64,000 nt of DNA from Hydrogenobaculum sp. 3684 (GCF_000213785.1 NC_015557.1:1282664-1346663); one strand, 5' to 3'; shown: positions 9,301-17,658, numbered from the stretch's first letter. The notes: generated by a model not told the origin, from the sequence alone. Numbers and translations are program-made.

Positions 9301-9614
9301 GGGTCTGTGCCAACGTGAAACCTTGCGGTCACAAGACCATAACCATCACCAGATGCGCTGTAAATGTAAGATATATCTTTTAATTCCCAAAGCTTCTTCT
9401 CTAACGGTGTAACCACTCTTTTTTCTACTTCTCTTGGAGCAGCACCTGGATAGGGTATCATAATATCTATCATTGGTACTACGATATCTGGGTCTTCTTC
9501 TTTTGGAGTGGTAACCACCCCAAATATACCAAGAGCCAAAAGCGCTATTATCATTATAGGTGTAAGTTTGGAATCTATAAAGTATTTTGCTATTCTTCCG
9601 GCTATCCCGTACAT
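6378..9614 (-). CDS. RND-family efflux pump inner-membrane permease (AcrB/CzcA superfamily)
   Basis: A 1078-residue permease. It shows the usual N-terminal membrane anchor, the PGAAPREVE porter-domain opening, a block of helices in the middle (from about residue 350), a second periplasmic part and a second helix block at the C-terminus. The proton-relay segment in TM4 reads GILVDAAIVVVENIHR: the first of the two acidic residues found in AcrB (D407/D408) is present, the second is Ala, and the downstream Glu is kept. With the adaptor and outer-membrane gene directly upstream it forms a complete tripartite exporter spanning both membranes. Whether it moves metal ions, drugs or solvents cannot be decided from sequence. 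Confidence 0.93.
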   Translation of the reverse strand: MYGIAGRIAKYFIDSKLTPIMIIALLALGIFGVVTTPKEEDPDIVVPMIDIMIPYPGAAPREVEKRVVTPLEKKLWELKDISYIYSASGDGYGLVTARFHVGTDPIKALVQLNAKMMASLNLVPPGVQLPPLIKLKSIDDVPIMTLTLWGKGYDYYSLRRIADTLDNELKTVPNVAQVKIYGGQPRKLRVLLDPAKEAAYGLSPAYIVHIIQEANQELPSGYVNQNNTLYYVKTGNFIRSKQDLEDLVVGWYGGKPVYLRDIATITDGPGGIHDYVTMGFGAASKRYGSPMYPAVTISIAKRAGTNAVNVANDVLKKIDSLKGTVIPSRLHITVTRNYGKSAQNKANELIEHLFIATASVILLIAVALGLRESLIVAIAVPVTLAFALFFSKLYGFTINRVTLFALIFSIGILVDAAIVVVENIHRWFEFFPELPKHDAIIRATDEVGNPTILATLTIIAALMPMAFVGGLMGPYMRPIPVNASAAILFSLWVAFTITPWAAYRLIKHGHENHDKSEKPVINIKETIFWKLYCKMVEPLLISKSKRVLFYIAVWSLLGISVFLILSRAVIVKMLPFDNKSELSVVLNMPEDTTVEQTYLVAKKIADYIAKQKEVKYYQIYAGLPKPYGFNGLIRHYYLRTRPYYAQIAIELVGKDKRKMESHAFAQSIRPMVQKIAYSMGASYVAVVETPPGPPVLDPIVAQIYGPTLSSQRAFAMQVLKLFRKDKEITDSGIYLESNAPQIDFVIDQARAAQFGVSKKDIVRTLRVATAGYNAGIIQSTDTEAVPIEVRIARPYRTLQNLENLEIPNKQGQLIPLSNLIKIVKHPIHKTIYHENLRRVVYVVGDVAKGAGAPFYSIWDIRKKVLSIPNPYGHVSELWMSFPKITNHIYVRWGGEMYITLQVFRDLGIAFAGALFIIYILIVGWFKDFKTPGIIMSPIPLTLVGIVPGHFILHAFFTATSMIGFIALAGIILRNSILLVEFAEQRIREGVPLHVAVVEAGVIRTRPVLLTAAALIVGAFVIIFDPIFNGLAISLIFGTIASTALSLVLIPVMYYGSKVKGLPPEACPLPEDISKDLRS

Positions 9615-9615
9615 A

Positions 9616-10740
9616 TTACTCTCCTATCTTGCATTTATCGCAAACGTTGTATACGTTTCCTTCCACTATTCTATCCCCTGGTTTTAAACCAGATAGTACA
9701 ACGTAGCTATCGCCTACCTTTTGACCAAGCTTTACAAACTGCATATGGGTTATGTTGTTTTTGTCTACTAGCCATACCGCATCTATATCATCCCATTTAA
9801 ACAGTGCATCCTTTGGTATAGTAACGACAGTTTCTTGGCTTTTAGGAATATAAACTTTTGCGTAAAGCCCGCTTGTGATGCCATCTTGGTTTGGTATATC
9901 TATTTTTACATCAAACGTATGAGACATAGGGTTTAAAGCTTTGGATACTTCTTTTACAGTACCTTCTACTGTTTTGTCTATACCACCTATATATACTTTT
10001 AACGTTTGTCCTGGGGTTATTTTGTTTATATACTTTTCTGGTAATGCCACATCTACTCTGTATGGTGGTTTATCTATCATCATAAGAGGCATACCAGGGG
10101 CTGCTATATCTCCAACGTTTACATTTTTCATGTATATGCATCCTGAAAAAGGAGCTGTTATATTTGCATAGGCTAAGTTTGCCCCGGCGGCAGATGCTCC
10201 AGCTTTTGCAGCCATTATAGCGTTTTTGGCTTGTTCTACCATAGCCTTTGCTGCTTCGTACTTAGCTTTTACCTCATCGTACTCTTGCTCTGTTACTGCT
10301 CCTGTTTTTATAAGCTTTTGAAATCTTTGATAGGTTTTTGAGATAGCTTGTAAGTTAGCTTCGGCTGCTTTCATCTGGTCCTCAGCTTGTTTGGCTCCGT
10401 AATTTGCTTCAGCTACCATACTTGATATATCTTTTGTATCAAGTTTTACCAAAAGCTGTCCTCTTTTTACACAATCCCCATCTTTTACATATACTCCTAT
10501 CACTTTGCTCATAAGCCTTGTGGAGATAGCAGCGTGGTTTTTAGCGCTCACTACACCGTCAAACTCTTCTTCTATAGGTGTGGAAGAGGATACTGTTATA
10601 ACTTTTACATTTGAAATAACCTTTGGTTTTAGGGGCTTTTCACCAGGAGAAATCTTATGCTCAAAAAACCCACCAAGCCAAAGTATGATAACAACCATTG
10701 GTATTATAAAATAAAGAACGTACTTCTTGAGAGCGCTCAT
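9616..10740 (-). CDS. RND efflux periplasmic adaptor (HlyD/MFP family)
   Basis: A 374-residue membrane-fusion protein. One N-terminal membrane anchor (about residues 7-24) is followed by the split lipoyl domain (VSAKNHAAISTRLMSKV ... ITAPFSGCIYMKNVNVGD), a long alpha-helical hairpin rich in Ala, Glu and Lys between them (about residues 110-190), and a beta-barrel segment (SGLYAKVYIPK). It links the RND permease to the TolC-like channel. It starts 1 nt after the tolC-like stop and ends 1 nt before the permease start, so the three genes form one operon. A C-terminal pair of cysteines (CDKCKIGE) is unusual for the family and could bind metal. Confidence 0.92.
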   Translation of the reverse strand: MSALKKYVLYFIIPMVVIILWLGGFFEHKISPGEKPLKPKVISNVKVITVSSSTPIEEEFDGVVSAKNHAAISTRLMSKVIGVYVKDGDCVKRGQLLVKLDTKDISSMVAEANYGAKQAEDQMKAAEANLQAISKTYQRFQKLIKTGAVTEQEYDEVKAKYEAAKAMVEQAKNAIMAAKAGASAAGANLAYANITAPFSGCIYMKNVNVGDIAAPGMPLMMIDKPPYRVDVALPEKYINKITPGQTLKVYIGGIDKTVEGTVKEVSKALNPMSHTFDVKIDIPNQDGITSGLYAKVYIPKSQETVVTIPKDALFKWDDIDAVWLVDKNNITHMQFVKLGQKVGDSYVVLSGLKPGDRIVEGNVYNVCDKCKIGE

Positions 10741-10741
10741 A

Positions 10742-12127
10742 TTACTTTACCTCCTTGTTTAATAGGCCAGCTTGATATAGGCTTTTAATATAGGCTAAAT
10801 TACAATCATACATTGCTTTTGCAAAGTCAAACCTCGCTTTATCGTATTGAGTTTCAGCGTCTATAACATCTGTAATCTTAGCAAGACCCACTTTATACCT
10901 TTGGTCCATAACTTTTAGAGTGGCTTTTGCTTCCTCTTCTTCTTTTTTTGCATATTTCATCATAGCCAGTGCGTTTTCATAATCAGCTAAAGCTTTGTTT
11001 ATTTTGAATATTGAACCTTTTGCCATGTAATCTATGTAAGAACTAAGCATAAGCTTTTGTTCGTTTAAACTTCTTATCTTGTTAAAAGCTGTCAAACCAT
11101 CAAAGATATTCCAATTTACACCAACTCCCACCATATAACCGTTGGCAGTGGCTCCAAAGGGTGTTGAGTTATCAAAAAGCGAGTAAGAACCAAAGGCCCC
11201 TATTTGGGGTAAGTAATCTGCTAAGTAGGCTCTTTTCATGGATTTTAAAGCTCTTAGTTTTTCTTCCATAGATTTTATTTGGGGTTTTTGGTATACAGCT
11301 TTTACAAGAGCTTCTTTGTCTATGTGGCTTGGACAATAGAGATTTCCTTTTAAATCCACATCTTTATAGGGTTCATCCATTAGTAAAAACAACGCTCTTT
11401 TGGCAGTCTTATAGTTGTTTTTGGCTTCTACTAGTTTTTGCTCTGCTTGATGAAGGTATACTTTTGCTCTTAGAGTGTCTGAGAAAAGCGCCATACCAGT
11501 TTTATAGTAAGACTCAGCCATATCTACGTGTTTTTGTGCATCGTTTACCGCTTGGGTGGCAAGCTTTATACCTTCTTTTGCCAAAAGCCCACCAAGGTAT
11601 GCTTTGTATACGTTGTAAACAATGTCTTGTTCTGTTTGGTTTAGTTCTTTTTTGGTGCTTTTAAGAGCGTGATAAGATGCACTTTCGTAAGCTTGGACTT
11701 TACCACCGATCCATATAGGTATTTGTAAAGTTAGTTGGGTTTGATAAAGCTGTGAAGCTCCTGGGTTGTTAAAAAAGTCTTGCATGGACTGGAAAGCACC
11801 GCCTACCATTTGGGGTGTAGTAAATGGGGCTTGGAAAAACTGAGGAGGTGGTTGTGGAAATTTGAGGCTTCTTGTATCCATTTTGTTCATTATGCTCCAA
11901 GGGGCTATGTTGGTGCGGTTAAAAGATGTTTGTAAGCTAAGCCTTGGGAATAGCATACCTTTTACGCTTTCTAACTCATATTCTTTTGATTTTATATCGT
12001 ATCTTTTGGCTTTTATTGCTAGGTTATTTTTAAGAGCCTCTTTTATGGCATAATCTATACTTATGCTTTGAGAAAAAGATATATCTGCTAATATTAACAG
12101 AGCAAACGCCATGTATATAAATCTCAT
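10742..12127 (-). CDS. TolC-family outer-membrane efflux protein
   Basis: A 461-residue outer-membrane channel protein. It has an N-terminal signal peptide (MRFIYMAFALLILADISFS), then the paired TolC repeats with long Ala/Lys/Glu coiled-coil helices; the GLAKITDVIDAETQYDKARF segment near the C-terminus is the classical TolC-family signature. The ATG at 12127 has an AGGAGG site 8 nt upstream. First gene of the efflux operon. A 30-nt palindrome lies 86 bp upstream of the start and may control the operon. Confidence 0.93.
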   Translation of the reverse strand: MRFIYMAFALLILADISFSQSISIDYAIKEALKNNLAIKAKRYDIKSKEYELESVKGMLFPRLSLQTSFNRTNIAPWSIMNKMDTRSLKFPQPPPQFFQAPFTTPQMVGGAFQSMQDFFNNPGASQLYQTQLTLQIPIWIGGKVQAYESASYHALKSTKKELNQTEQDIVYNVYKAYLGGLLAKEGIKLATQAVNDAQKHVDMAESYYKTGMALFSDTLRAKVYLHQAEQKLVEAKNNYKTAKRALFLLMDEPYKDVDLKGNLYCPSHIDKEALVKAVYQKPQIKSMEEKLRALKSMKRAYLADYLPQIGAFGSYSLFDNSTPFGATANGYMVGVGVNWNIFDGLTAFNKIRSLNEQKLMLSSYIDYMAKGSIFKINKALADYENALAMMKYAKKEEEEAKATLKVMDQRYKVGLAKITDVIDAETQYDKARFDFAKAMYDCNLAYIKSLYQAGLLNKEVK

Positions 12128-12212
12128 ATCATCGCCTCCTAATTAAATAATTTAGCATAATTAATACATTCTAACCGCATAGAAGATAATATAATATCAC
12201 AAATTTATAAAT

Positions 12213-12242
12213 TAAGAATATAAGAATATTCTAATATTCTTA
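12213..12242. promoter_or_regulatory. 30-nt near-perfect palindrome, candidate operator of the efflux operon
   Basis: Twenty-eight of 30 positions are self-complementary. The outer arms are TAAGAATAT and ATATTCTTA, and the centre holds the inner palindrome AGAATATTCT, giving three related AAGAATAT-type half sites. It sits between the nadK stop (18 bp away) and the tolC-like start, just upstream of AT-rich -10-like boxes that read towards the efflux genes. The stem is all A/T-rich and lacks the G/C content of a terminator. The binding protein is unknown. Confidence 0.55.
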
Positions 12243-12259
12243 TTATGATAAAACGATGG

Positions 12260-13033
12260 TTAAGCATAGCCAAGTTTGTCCCTTATTACATCGAAAAAGC
12301 TTACATGTTCTAAAGATATAGTTTTGCATACTGTGTTTGAGCGTTTTATAAAGATATTGTCTTTTTGGGTTATGTTAAAGAACTCTTGACCATCAAGTGT
12401 AAGATATGCTTCTTTTGTTTTATCTCCTAGTTTTAGGCCTATAAGAGCATCAGAAGACAAAACCATGGGTCTTATAGAGATTGTATGTGGGCATATAGGC
12501 ACCAGCAAGATGTTTTGAAGCTCTGGGGTAAGTATAGGACCCCCAGCTGAAAGAGCGTAAGCGGTAGAACCCGTTGGAGTTGATATTATAACCCCGTCTG
12601 CCCTTAGTTTTGCTATCATGTGTTCTTGTTGATAAACTTCTATATCTATAAGCCTTGAAAGATAAGACCTTGCCAATACAGCATCGTTTAGGTATGCTCC
12701 TAAGTATTTATTGTTTAGATAAACATCTATCATCATCCTATCTATTACTTTGTATTTGCCTTCTATTATGAGTTTTAGCATACGTATAGCATCTTGCTTT
12801 GGTATCTCCGTCAAAAATCCAAGCCTTCCTAAGTTTATACCTACTATTGGTTTTTGAAAAGCCGAAAACTTTCTAGCAGCACTTAAAAAAGTTCCATCCC
12901 CTCCTACTACTACCAATATATCCGCCTCTTCAATTGTCACTACCTTCTGTCCCATAGTCTTAAGCTGGTTTTCAATGTATTCTACAAATTCTTTGGCCGT
13001 TTTATCTTCTTTAACGTAAAAGCTAAATCTCAT
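12260..13033 (-). CDS. nadK: NAD kinase
   Basis: A 257-residue ATP-NAD kinase that makes NADP. The diagnostic GGDGT motif is in VVVGGDGTFLSA, followed by GINLGRLGFLTEI, and the second conserved region TPTGSTAYALSAGGPI holds the catalytic loop. Length is normal for bacterial NadK. It is the last gene of an overlapping minus-strand operon (ferredoxin, amidotransferase, rlmN, nadK); its ATG overlaps the rlmN stop by 4 nt. Confidence 0.95.
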   Translation of the reverse strand: MRFSFYVKEDKTAKEFVEYIENQLKTMGQKVVTIEEADILVVVGGDGTFLSAARKFSAFQKPIVGINLGRLGFLTEIPKQDAIRMLKLIIEGKYKVIDRMMIDVYLNNKYLGAYLNDAVLARSYLSRLIDIEVYQQEHMIAKLRADGVIISTPTGSTAYALSAGGPILTPELQNILLVPICPHTISIRPMVLSSDALIGLKLGDKTKEAYLTLDGQEFFNITQKDNIFIKRSNTVCKTISLEHVSFFDVIRDKLGYA

Positions 13034-14052
13034 TGTATATTTATCATATCAAAAGTCCTTATTCTACTTAGATGTCCGCAAGCGGCAGCTAGCTCTAAAC
13101 CTTTACTCCATCTTATTGTGCAGGATACATCATTTTTCAAAAGCTCTTGCTGAAATCTGTATATTTGGCTTTCGCTTGGTCTTTCAAATTGTAATATAGG
13201 GCTTTCGTTGTAAGGTATTAAATTTACCTTTATTTTATGTTTTAGGTTTTTAAGAAGATTTACAAGGTTTTTGGCATCTTTTAAAGAGCTGTTTATATCT
13301 TTTATAAGTACATACTCTATTGTGATGCGCCTTCTTGGTTCTAATGGGTATGTTTTTAAAATCTCAAAAAGTTCTTTTAAAGATCCTATTACATTGGGCA
13401 TAAGCGCTTTTCTTGTTTCATCATCTGAGGCGTTTAATGATATGGCTAGGTTTAGTTTGTTTAAAAAACTGTCTTCTTTTAGTTTTTTGATATAGTTTGT
13501 ATAGGCGCTTGTGGATATAGTTATATGTCTTTTGGAAAGTTCAAACTCTTTTAGGAAGATAAAAGATGCTTTTTTTAGATTTTCAAAGTTTGCAAGAGGC
13601 TCTCCCATGCCCATAAAAACGATATTTCTTATAAAGATACTTCTTAGTATAGATATGTAAAAATACTGATCTACTATCTCTGAAAAGCTTAAATTTCTCA
13701 AAAGTCCTCCTATGGTGCTAACGCAAAACTTACACCCCACCGCACAGCCAACTTGTGTAGATATGCAAAGTGTATAATGGTCTTTTTCTTTTATCAGTAC
13801 ACTTTCTATAAAGTGCCCATCTTTTGTTTTAAAAACAAACTTTGTGGAATCCTCCCCTTCTACAAAAGAATCTAAGCTTAGCACGTGAAAATCTATTCTT
13901 AGTTCTTGTCTTAGGCTTTTAGGAATATCTGTCATGAGGTTTATATCGGTTATTTTTTTCTTAAAAGCCCAAGATTTAATTTGAGATATTCTATACTTTT
14001 CTAAGTTTAATTTTTCTTGTAGTTCAAAGTAATCTTCCAATAAGTTTATCAT
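13030..14052 (-). CDS. rlmN: 23S rRNA/tRNA adenine-C2 methyltransferase (radical SAM)
   Basis: A 340-residue radical-SAM enzyme that methylates A2503 of 23S rRNA and A37 of some tRNAs at C2. The CxxxCxxC cluster motif is CAVGCKFC; FMGMGEPLANFENL is the usual SAM-binding segment, and the C-terminal CGHLS supplies the mechanistic cysteine together with the one in VSCTIRWS. Length is typical. Starts inside the amidotransferase stop (ATGA) and overlaps nadK. Confidence 0.95.
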   Translation of the reverse strand: MINLLEDYFELQEKLNLEKYRISQIKSWAFKKKITDINLMTDIPKSLRQELRIDFHVLSLDSFVEGEDSTKFVFKTKDGHFIESVLIKEKDHYTLCISTQVGCAVGCKFCVSTIGGLLRNLSFSEIVDQYFYISILRSIFIRNIVFMGMGEPLANFENLKKASFIFLKEFELSKRHITISTSAYTNYIKKLKEDSFLNKLNLAISLNASDDETRKALMPNVIGSLKELFEILKTYPLEPRRRITIEYVLIKDINSSLKDAKNLVNLLKNLKHKIKVNLIPYNESPILQFERPSESQIYRFQQELLKNDVSCTIRWSKGLELAAACGHLSRIRTFDMINIQ

Positions 14053-14711
14053 TGGAACATATTTTCTATTAGTTTGTAGGATAGTTCATTTGTGGTTTTT
14101 ATATAATCTTCTTTTATAAGGGTGTCTTTTTCTATATTTTCTTGTTTTAAATCTTCTTCATAGGCTTCTATCCACTCTTTTATCATGTCTTTTGTTAGCT
14201 CTATATGAAATTGAAGACCTACGGCATTTTCATAAACAAAAGCTTGGTTTTGATACTTATCTGAGCTGTATATTCTTAAAGCGTTTTTTGGTAGGTCAAA
14301 AGTATCTTGATGCCATTGAAAAACCATAAGTTTATCTGGAAAACCCTTAAAAAATTTATGGTCGTTTTCTTTTCTTATCTCATACCATCCTATCTCTTTG
14401 CCGTTTTGTCCTTTGTAGACTTTCTCCCCTAACACATGTGCAAGCATCTGAGCCCCAAGGCATATACCTAATATTGGTTTTTTGGCTTTTAAAAAATGCT
14501 CTATTATTCTAAACTCTCTACTTAAAAATGGATATTGGCTCTCTTCGTAAACGCCCATATAACCACCAAGCACAAAAAGTATATCAAACTCTTCTTGTGG
14601 AAGTTCTTTTGCCTGGTCTACATATCTAATATCTATACCTTTTGATGATAGTATGTAGTTAAAAACACCGGCATGCTCTATCTGAACATGCCTTAGTATT
14701 AGAGCTTTCAT
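14049..14711 (-). CDS. class I glutamine amidotransferase (GMP synthase-like)
   Basis: About 220 residues. The nucleophilic elbow is GICLGAQMLAHVLG and the catalytic His/Glu region is GLQFHIELTKD. It resembles the stand-alone GATase proteins related to the amidotransferase half of GMP synthase rather than GuaA itself, because there is no ATP-pyrophosphatase domain. The ATG at 14711 is fused to the ferredoxin stop as TGATG, indicating translational coupling. Substrate unknown. Confidence 0.85.
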   Translation of the reverse strand: MKALILRHVQIEHAGVFNYILSSKGIDIRYVDQAKELPQEEFDILFVLGGYMGVYEESQYPFLSREFRIIEHFLKAKKPILGICLGAQMLAHVLGEKVYKGQNGKEIGWYEIRKENDHKFFKGFPDKLMVFQWHQDTFDLPKNALRIYSSDKYQNQAFVYENAVGLQFHIELTKDMIKEWIEAYEEDLKQENIEKDTLIKEDYIKTTNELSYKLIENMFQ

Positions 14712-15040
14712 CAAAGCATGCCTGGTGGTTTTCCTTTAGATATGATAAGTCTTTCTACTGGTTTGTCTTCCTTTAGATGACTTTCAATGATTTCGTTTAC
14801 ATCTTCTTTTTTTACACCGCCATACCATATGCCTTCTGGATATACCACCACCGTTGGTCCCATACCGCAAGGTCCAAGGCAACCTGTTGGTGTTACCACC
14901 ACTGTCATCATAAGCTGAGGGTCTTGTTGAAGGGCATCCGCAAAGGCTGTATAAACGTCCCTACTTCCTTTTTCTGCACAAGAACCCATAGGATGGCCTG
15001 GTGGTCTTTGATTTACGCATACGAATACGTGTTTAAACAT
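14711..15040 (-). CDS. thioredoxin-like [2Fe-2S] ferredoxin (Aquifex Fd4 type)
   Basis: A 109-residue protein that closely follows the known Aquifex aeolicus thioredoxin-like ferredoxin. The four cluster ligands are C8 (VFVCV), C21 (GSCAEKGS) and C54 and C58 (TPTGCLGPCGMGP); the PEGIWYGGVKKEDV strand and the basic, proline-rich tail (ISKGKPPGM) are also conserved. It is the first gene of a tightly coupled operon that ends with nadK, suggesting a link to NADP or reductive metabolism. The in vivo partner of this ferredoxin class is not established. Confidence 0.93.
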   Translation of the reverse strand: MFKHVFVCVNQRPPGHPMGSCAEKGSRDVYTAFADALQQDPQLMMTVVVTPTGCLGPCGMGPTVVVYPEGIWYGGVKKEDVNEIIESHLKEDKPVERLIISKGKPPGML

Positions 15041-15106
15041 ATCGCCTCCTTAAAAAGGTTTTTTAATAATTTATAAAATTTATAGGCTTTTGGCATGATA
15101 AAAGCT

Positions 15107-16523
15107 CTAAAACTGTGCATTTACTCTAAGCCCATAAACCCACAAAGGACCTCTATTCTTATCATACCCTGGATGTCTTATGTATTGAGCATCTGGAGAT
15201 ATAGATATATACTTGTTTAGTTGATACTTGTAGTAAGCTTCCATTATTTCTTCATAGCCATAGTTAAATTGTCCGTTTTGACCTGAGCCTACAAAGAATG
15301 AAGATGATGGTTCGTTGATGGTACCTGATTCCAAATATCTTTTGTGGGTGTTTGAAAGGGCGTTTATGGCAAGGCCTATACCAAGTTGATCTTTGGGCCT
15401 TTTCCAATGAACGCCGTTTATAGAAATACCGCCTGCTATGTCTCTATCTGCATCGGTGTAGGCAAAATCTTCTGTTTGTCCGTTGTTAAAACCAGCTCTT
15501 AAAAAGAGTCCTGTTTTACCATCATCTGCTATAGGTTGTTCTAAGTTTAGGAAAAATCCCCATTTGTATCTTTTGTGATCTTTTGACTCTGTGCATATAA
15601 CAGGGTAATCATATCCTGCCAAAGCTCCATTTGGTCCAAATTTTGTGTAATAACAAGGGCTATTTGGAGAATAATAATAGCTAAAATTATCCATAGCCTC
15701 AGTATAGCTTCCCATCCTACCGTAGTTTAGCATGCCAAGAAGCCTTATCACAGTTCCTATGTCGTTTGGTCTTAGAGAAAGCTGTGTGTTTAGACTGTAA
15801 GCTCCAGACTGATCGTAGGTGTTGCCGTTTGCCATGGTAGGTTCTGCCCCTAAAGCTATTTTAAAAGAATAGTGTTTCTTAACAACACCAGATTCTACAC
15901 CTACTGTGTATCCTCTTGTATCTGCTCCGTAATCCCAAGCTACGTTGTCGTTAAAATCATAGTTTAAAAACTGAGTTCTTGGAGAGTTAGCATATCGGTT
16001 GTTATCAAAATCATCTGCTAGGGAAAACTTTCCTATCTTGATATAAAAATATTCTTTTGGATAGTACCCTGGAAGCTGATCTGGAGCTCTTCCTTCATAC
16101 TCCAAAGATTGAGATAGGGCTTTTGTGTATATAATATAAGCTCTTGCTATATATGGGTTTTTGCCAAGATCAGATGACCCTGCCCTTATGTAAAGGAAGT
16201 TTGGATAACCACCTATTCCTTGACCATAACCTACGCCGTTTCCTTTAAAAAGCTGTATATCAAGATAAGCTTGGATATCTTTTGTAAGCTGTGCTCCTGT
16301 GTATAAACCATAAGACTGGGTTACCTCTTCGGATCTTCCACCACCGTTGTTTTTATATGGATTACCAAAGGTCATAGGTCCTTCGTAAGGGGAGTTGAAG
16401 TTTGTAGAGTATTGACCCACAAATGTTGCTTTCATACCTAAGAATTGAGGAAACCAAGGGGGAAGGTTTTCGCCAAAGGCTAAAGCGCAAGGAAAAAAAC
16501 ACCAAAAACAAAGTTTTTCTCAT
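15107..16523 (-). pseudogene. OprB-like outer-membrane porin, frameshifted in the signal peptide
   Basis: The body (from the ATG at 16435) encodes 442 residues of an outer-membrane beta-barrel; the C-terminal region YYKYQLNKYISISPDAQYI ... GLRVNAQF ends in Phe and is typical of the carbohydrate-selective porin OprB family. A signal peptide is encoded just upstream but in another frame: it begins at 16523 (MRKTLFLVFF) and the mature start (ALAFGENLPPWFPQFLG) is in the porin frame. Removing one T from the seven-T run in this stretch restores a single 471-residue or so ORF. There is also an eight-T run between the GGAGGT ribosome site and the ATG. It starts 43 bp after the nickel permease stop, so it may be in the NikR-controlled unit. 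It could be phase-variable, decayed or a sequence error. Confidence 0.75.
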
Positions 16524-16566
16524 AAAAAAAATTTTTACCTCCATGATACTTAACCTCGCTATATTT

Positions 16567-17589
16567 TTAATTTATATTTCTTGTATGATACATATCTTGT
16601 TTTATAGCTTTTCCATAGAAAATAAACGCTCCTAAAAATATAAATATCATAAAAAGCACAATAAATATACCAACTTTACCAAGGGGAATACTGTTAACTA
16701 AATTTGTAAAGTAAGCTTTTGGCATAAACTCTTGTGTTATAATTTGCAAAAACTCCAGCATGCCTATAAAAAGGGCTATAAAAATACTAGCACCAGTGAT
16801 AACAAGGTTAAAAGATAGTCTTCTTATAGGGTCGTTGTTGGTCCAAGCATATATGTTGTTCATGATAAAAGAATCAAAAGAATCCATTAACGTCATACCT
16901 GCTGTGAAAAGCAGTGGAAACAACAGTATGCTCCATATATTCATACTTGTCTTTGCCAAAGCCACAGATATACCAAGTATAGCAATTTCTGTAGCCGTAT
17001 CAAACCCAAGACCAAACAAAAATCCTACTATATACATTTTGTAAGGGGCATCTATTTTTTTATACAAAAAGCTAAAAAACCTTCCCATAAAACCTCTTTT
17101 GTTTAAAAGCTCTTGAAATATCTTGTTTAGTTCTTCTTGATATTCAGAAGAAGATTCTCTATACATTTTATATATATCGTATAGGGCTTTAAATATGAAT
17201 ATGTTGATAATACCTATGAGCGTTAAAAATAAAGCTGATATGAGAGTGCCTACTATGTTTCCCATGTTTTGCAAAGTGGGTATAGAGTTTTTTACGGCCT
17301 TTGTGGCAAATATAAGAGCTACCGACAACCCTATAACAACGCTTGAATGTCCAAGGGAGAAGAAAAAACCTACGCTGTTGGCATTTTTACCATCCTGAAC
17401 CAATTTTCTTGTGGTGTTGTCTATGGCTGCTATATGATCCGCATCAAATGCATGTCTTAGTCCAAAAAGATACGCCATACCTCCTATAGCCAAAAGCCCT
17501 GGTATATTGTAAAAGCTTGTTACGAATAAACTCCATACCAGAGTGTTGAACACCAAAAGCCCAAAAAGCATAAGTTTTGCACTTTTCAT
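16567..17589 (-). CDS. NiCoT-family nickel/cobalt permease (HoxN/NixA type)
   Basis: A 340-residue inner-membrane permease with about eight helices. The metal-binding signature in TM2 is RHAFDADHIAAIDNTTRK, the family diagnostic; the FSLGHSSVV and GLGFDTATEIA segments are the other conserved NiCoT blocks. A ribosome site AGGAGA lies upstream of the ATG. A perfect NikR-like inverted repeat lies at 17611-17628, 22 bp upstream of the start, with nikR next on the same strand. It supplies nickel for hydrogenases; metal preference (Ni over Co) is inferred from the NikR context. Confidence 0.93.
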   Translation of the reverse strand: MKSAKLMLFGLLVFNTLVWSLFVTSFYNIPGLLAIGGMAYLFGLRHAFDADHIAAIDNTTRKLVQDGKNANSVGFFFSLGHSSVVIGLSVALIFATKAVKNSIPTLQNMGNIVGTLISALFLTLIGIINIFIFKALYDIYKMYRESSSEYQEELNKIFQELLNKRGFMGRFFSFLYKKIDAPYKMYIVGFLFGLGFDTATEIAILGISVALAKTSMNIWSILLFPLLFTAGMTLMDSFDSFIMNNIYAWTNNDPIRRLSFNLVITGASIFIALFIGMLEFLQIITQEFMPKAYFTNLVNSIPLGKVGIFIVLFMIFIFLGAFIFYGKAIKQDMYHTRNIN

Positions 17590-17610
17590 TCTGTATCTTC
17601 TCCTGAATGA

Positions 17611-17628
17611 ATTATCATTTATGATAAT
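17611..17628. promoter_or_regulatory. candidate NikR operator upstream of the nickel permease
   Basis: The sequence ATTATCAT-TT-ATGATAAT is a perfect 8-bp inverted repeat with a 2-nt spacer. It lies in the 69-bp gap between nikR and the permease, directly upstream of the permease ribosome site. NikR operators are dyad AT-rich sites near the -10 or start point of nickel uptake genes, so repression by Ni-NikR is the likely use. The spacing is shorter than the E. coli nik operator, so binding by NikR is inference. Confidence 0.65.
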
Positions 17629-17658
17629 ATTTTTTTAAAAAAAGTAATATGATATATA

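Noticed and set aside
12213-12242. Terminator of nadK
   Set aside because: The palindrome is A/T-only in its arms apart from a few G/C and has no T run placed for the minus strand.
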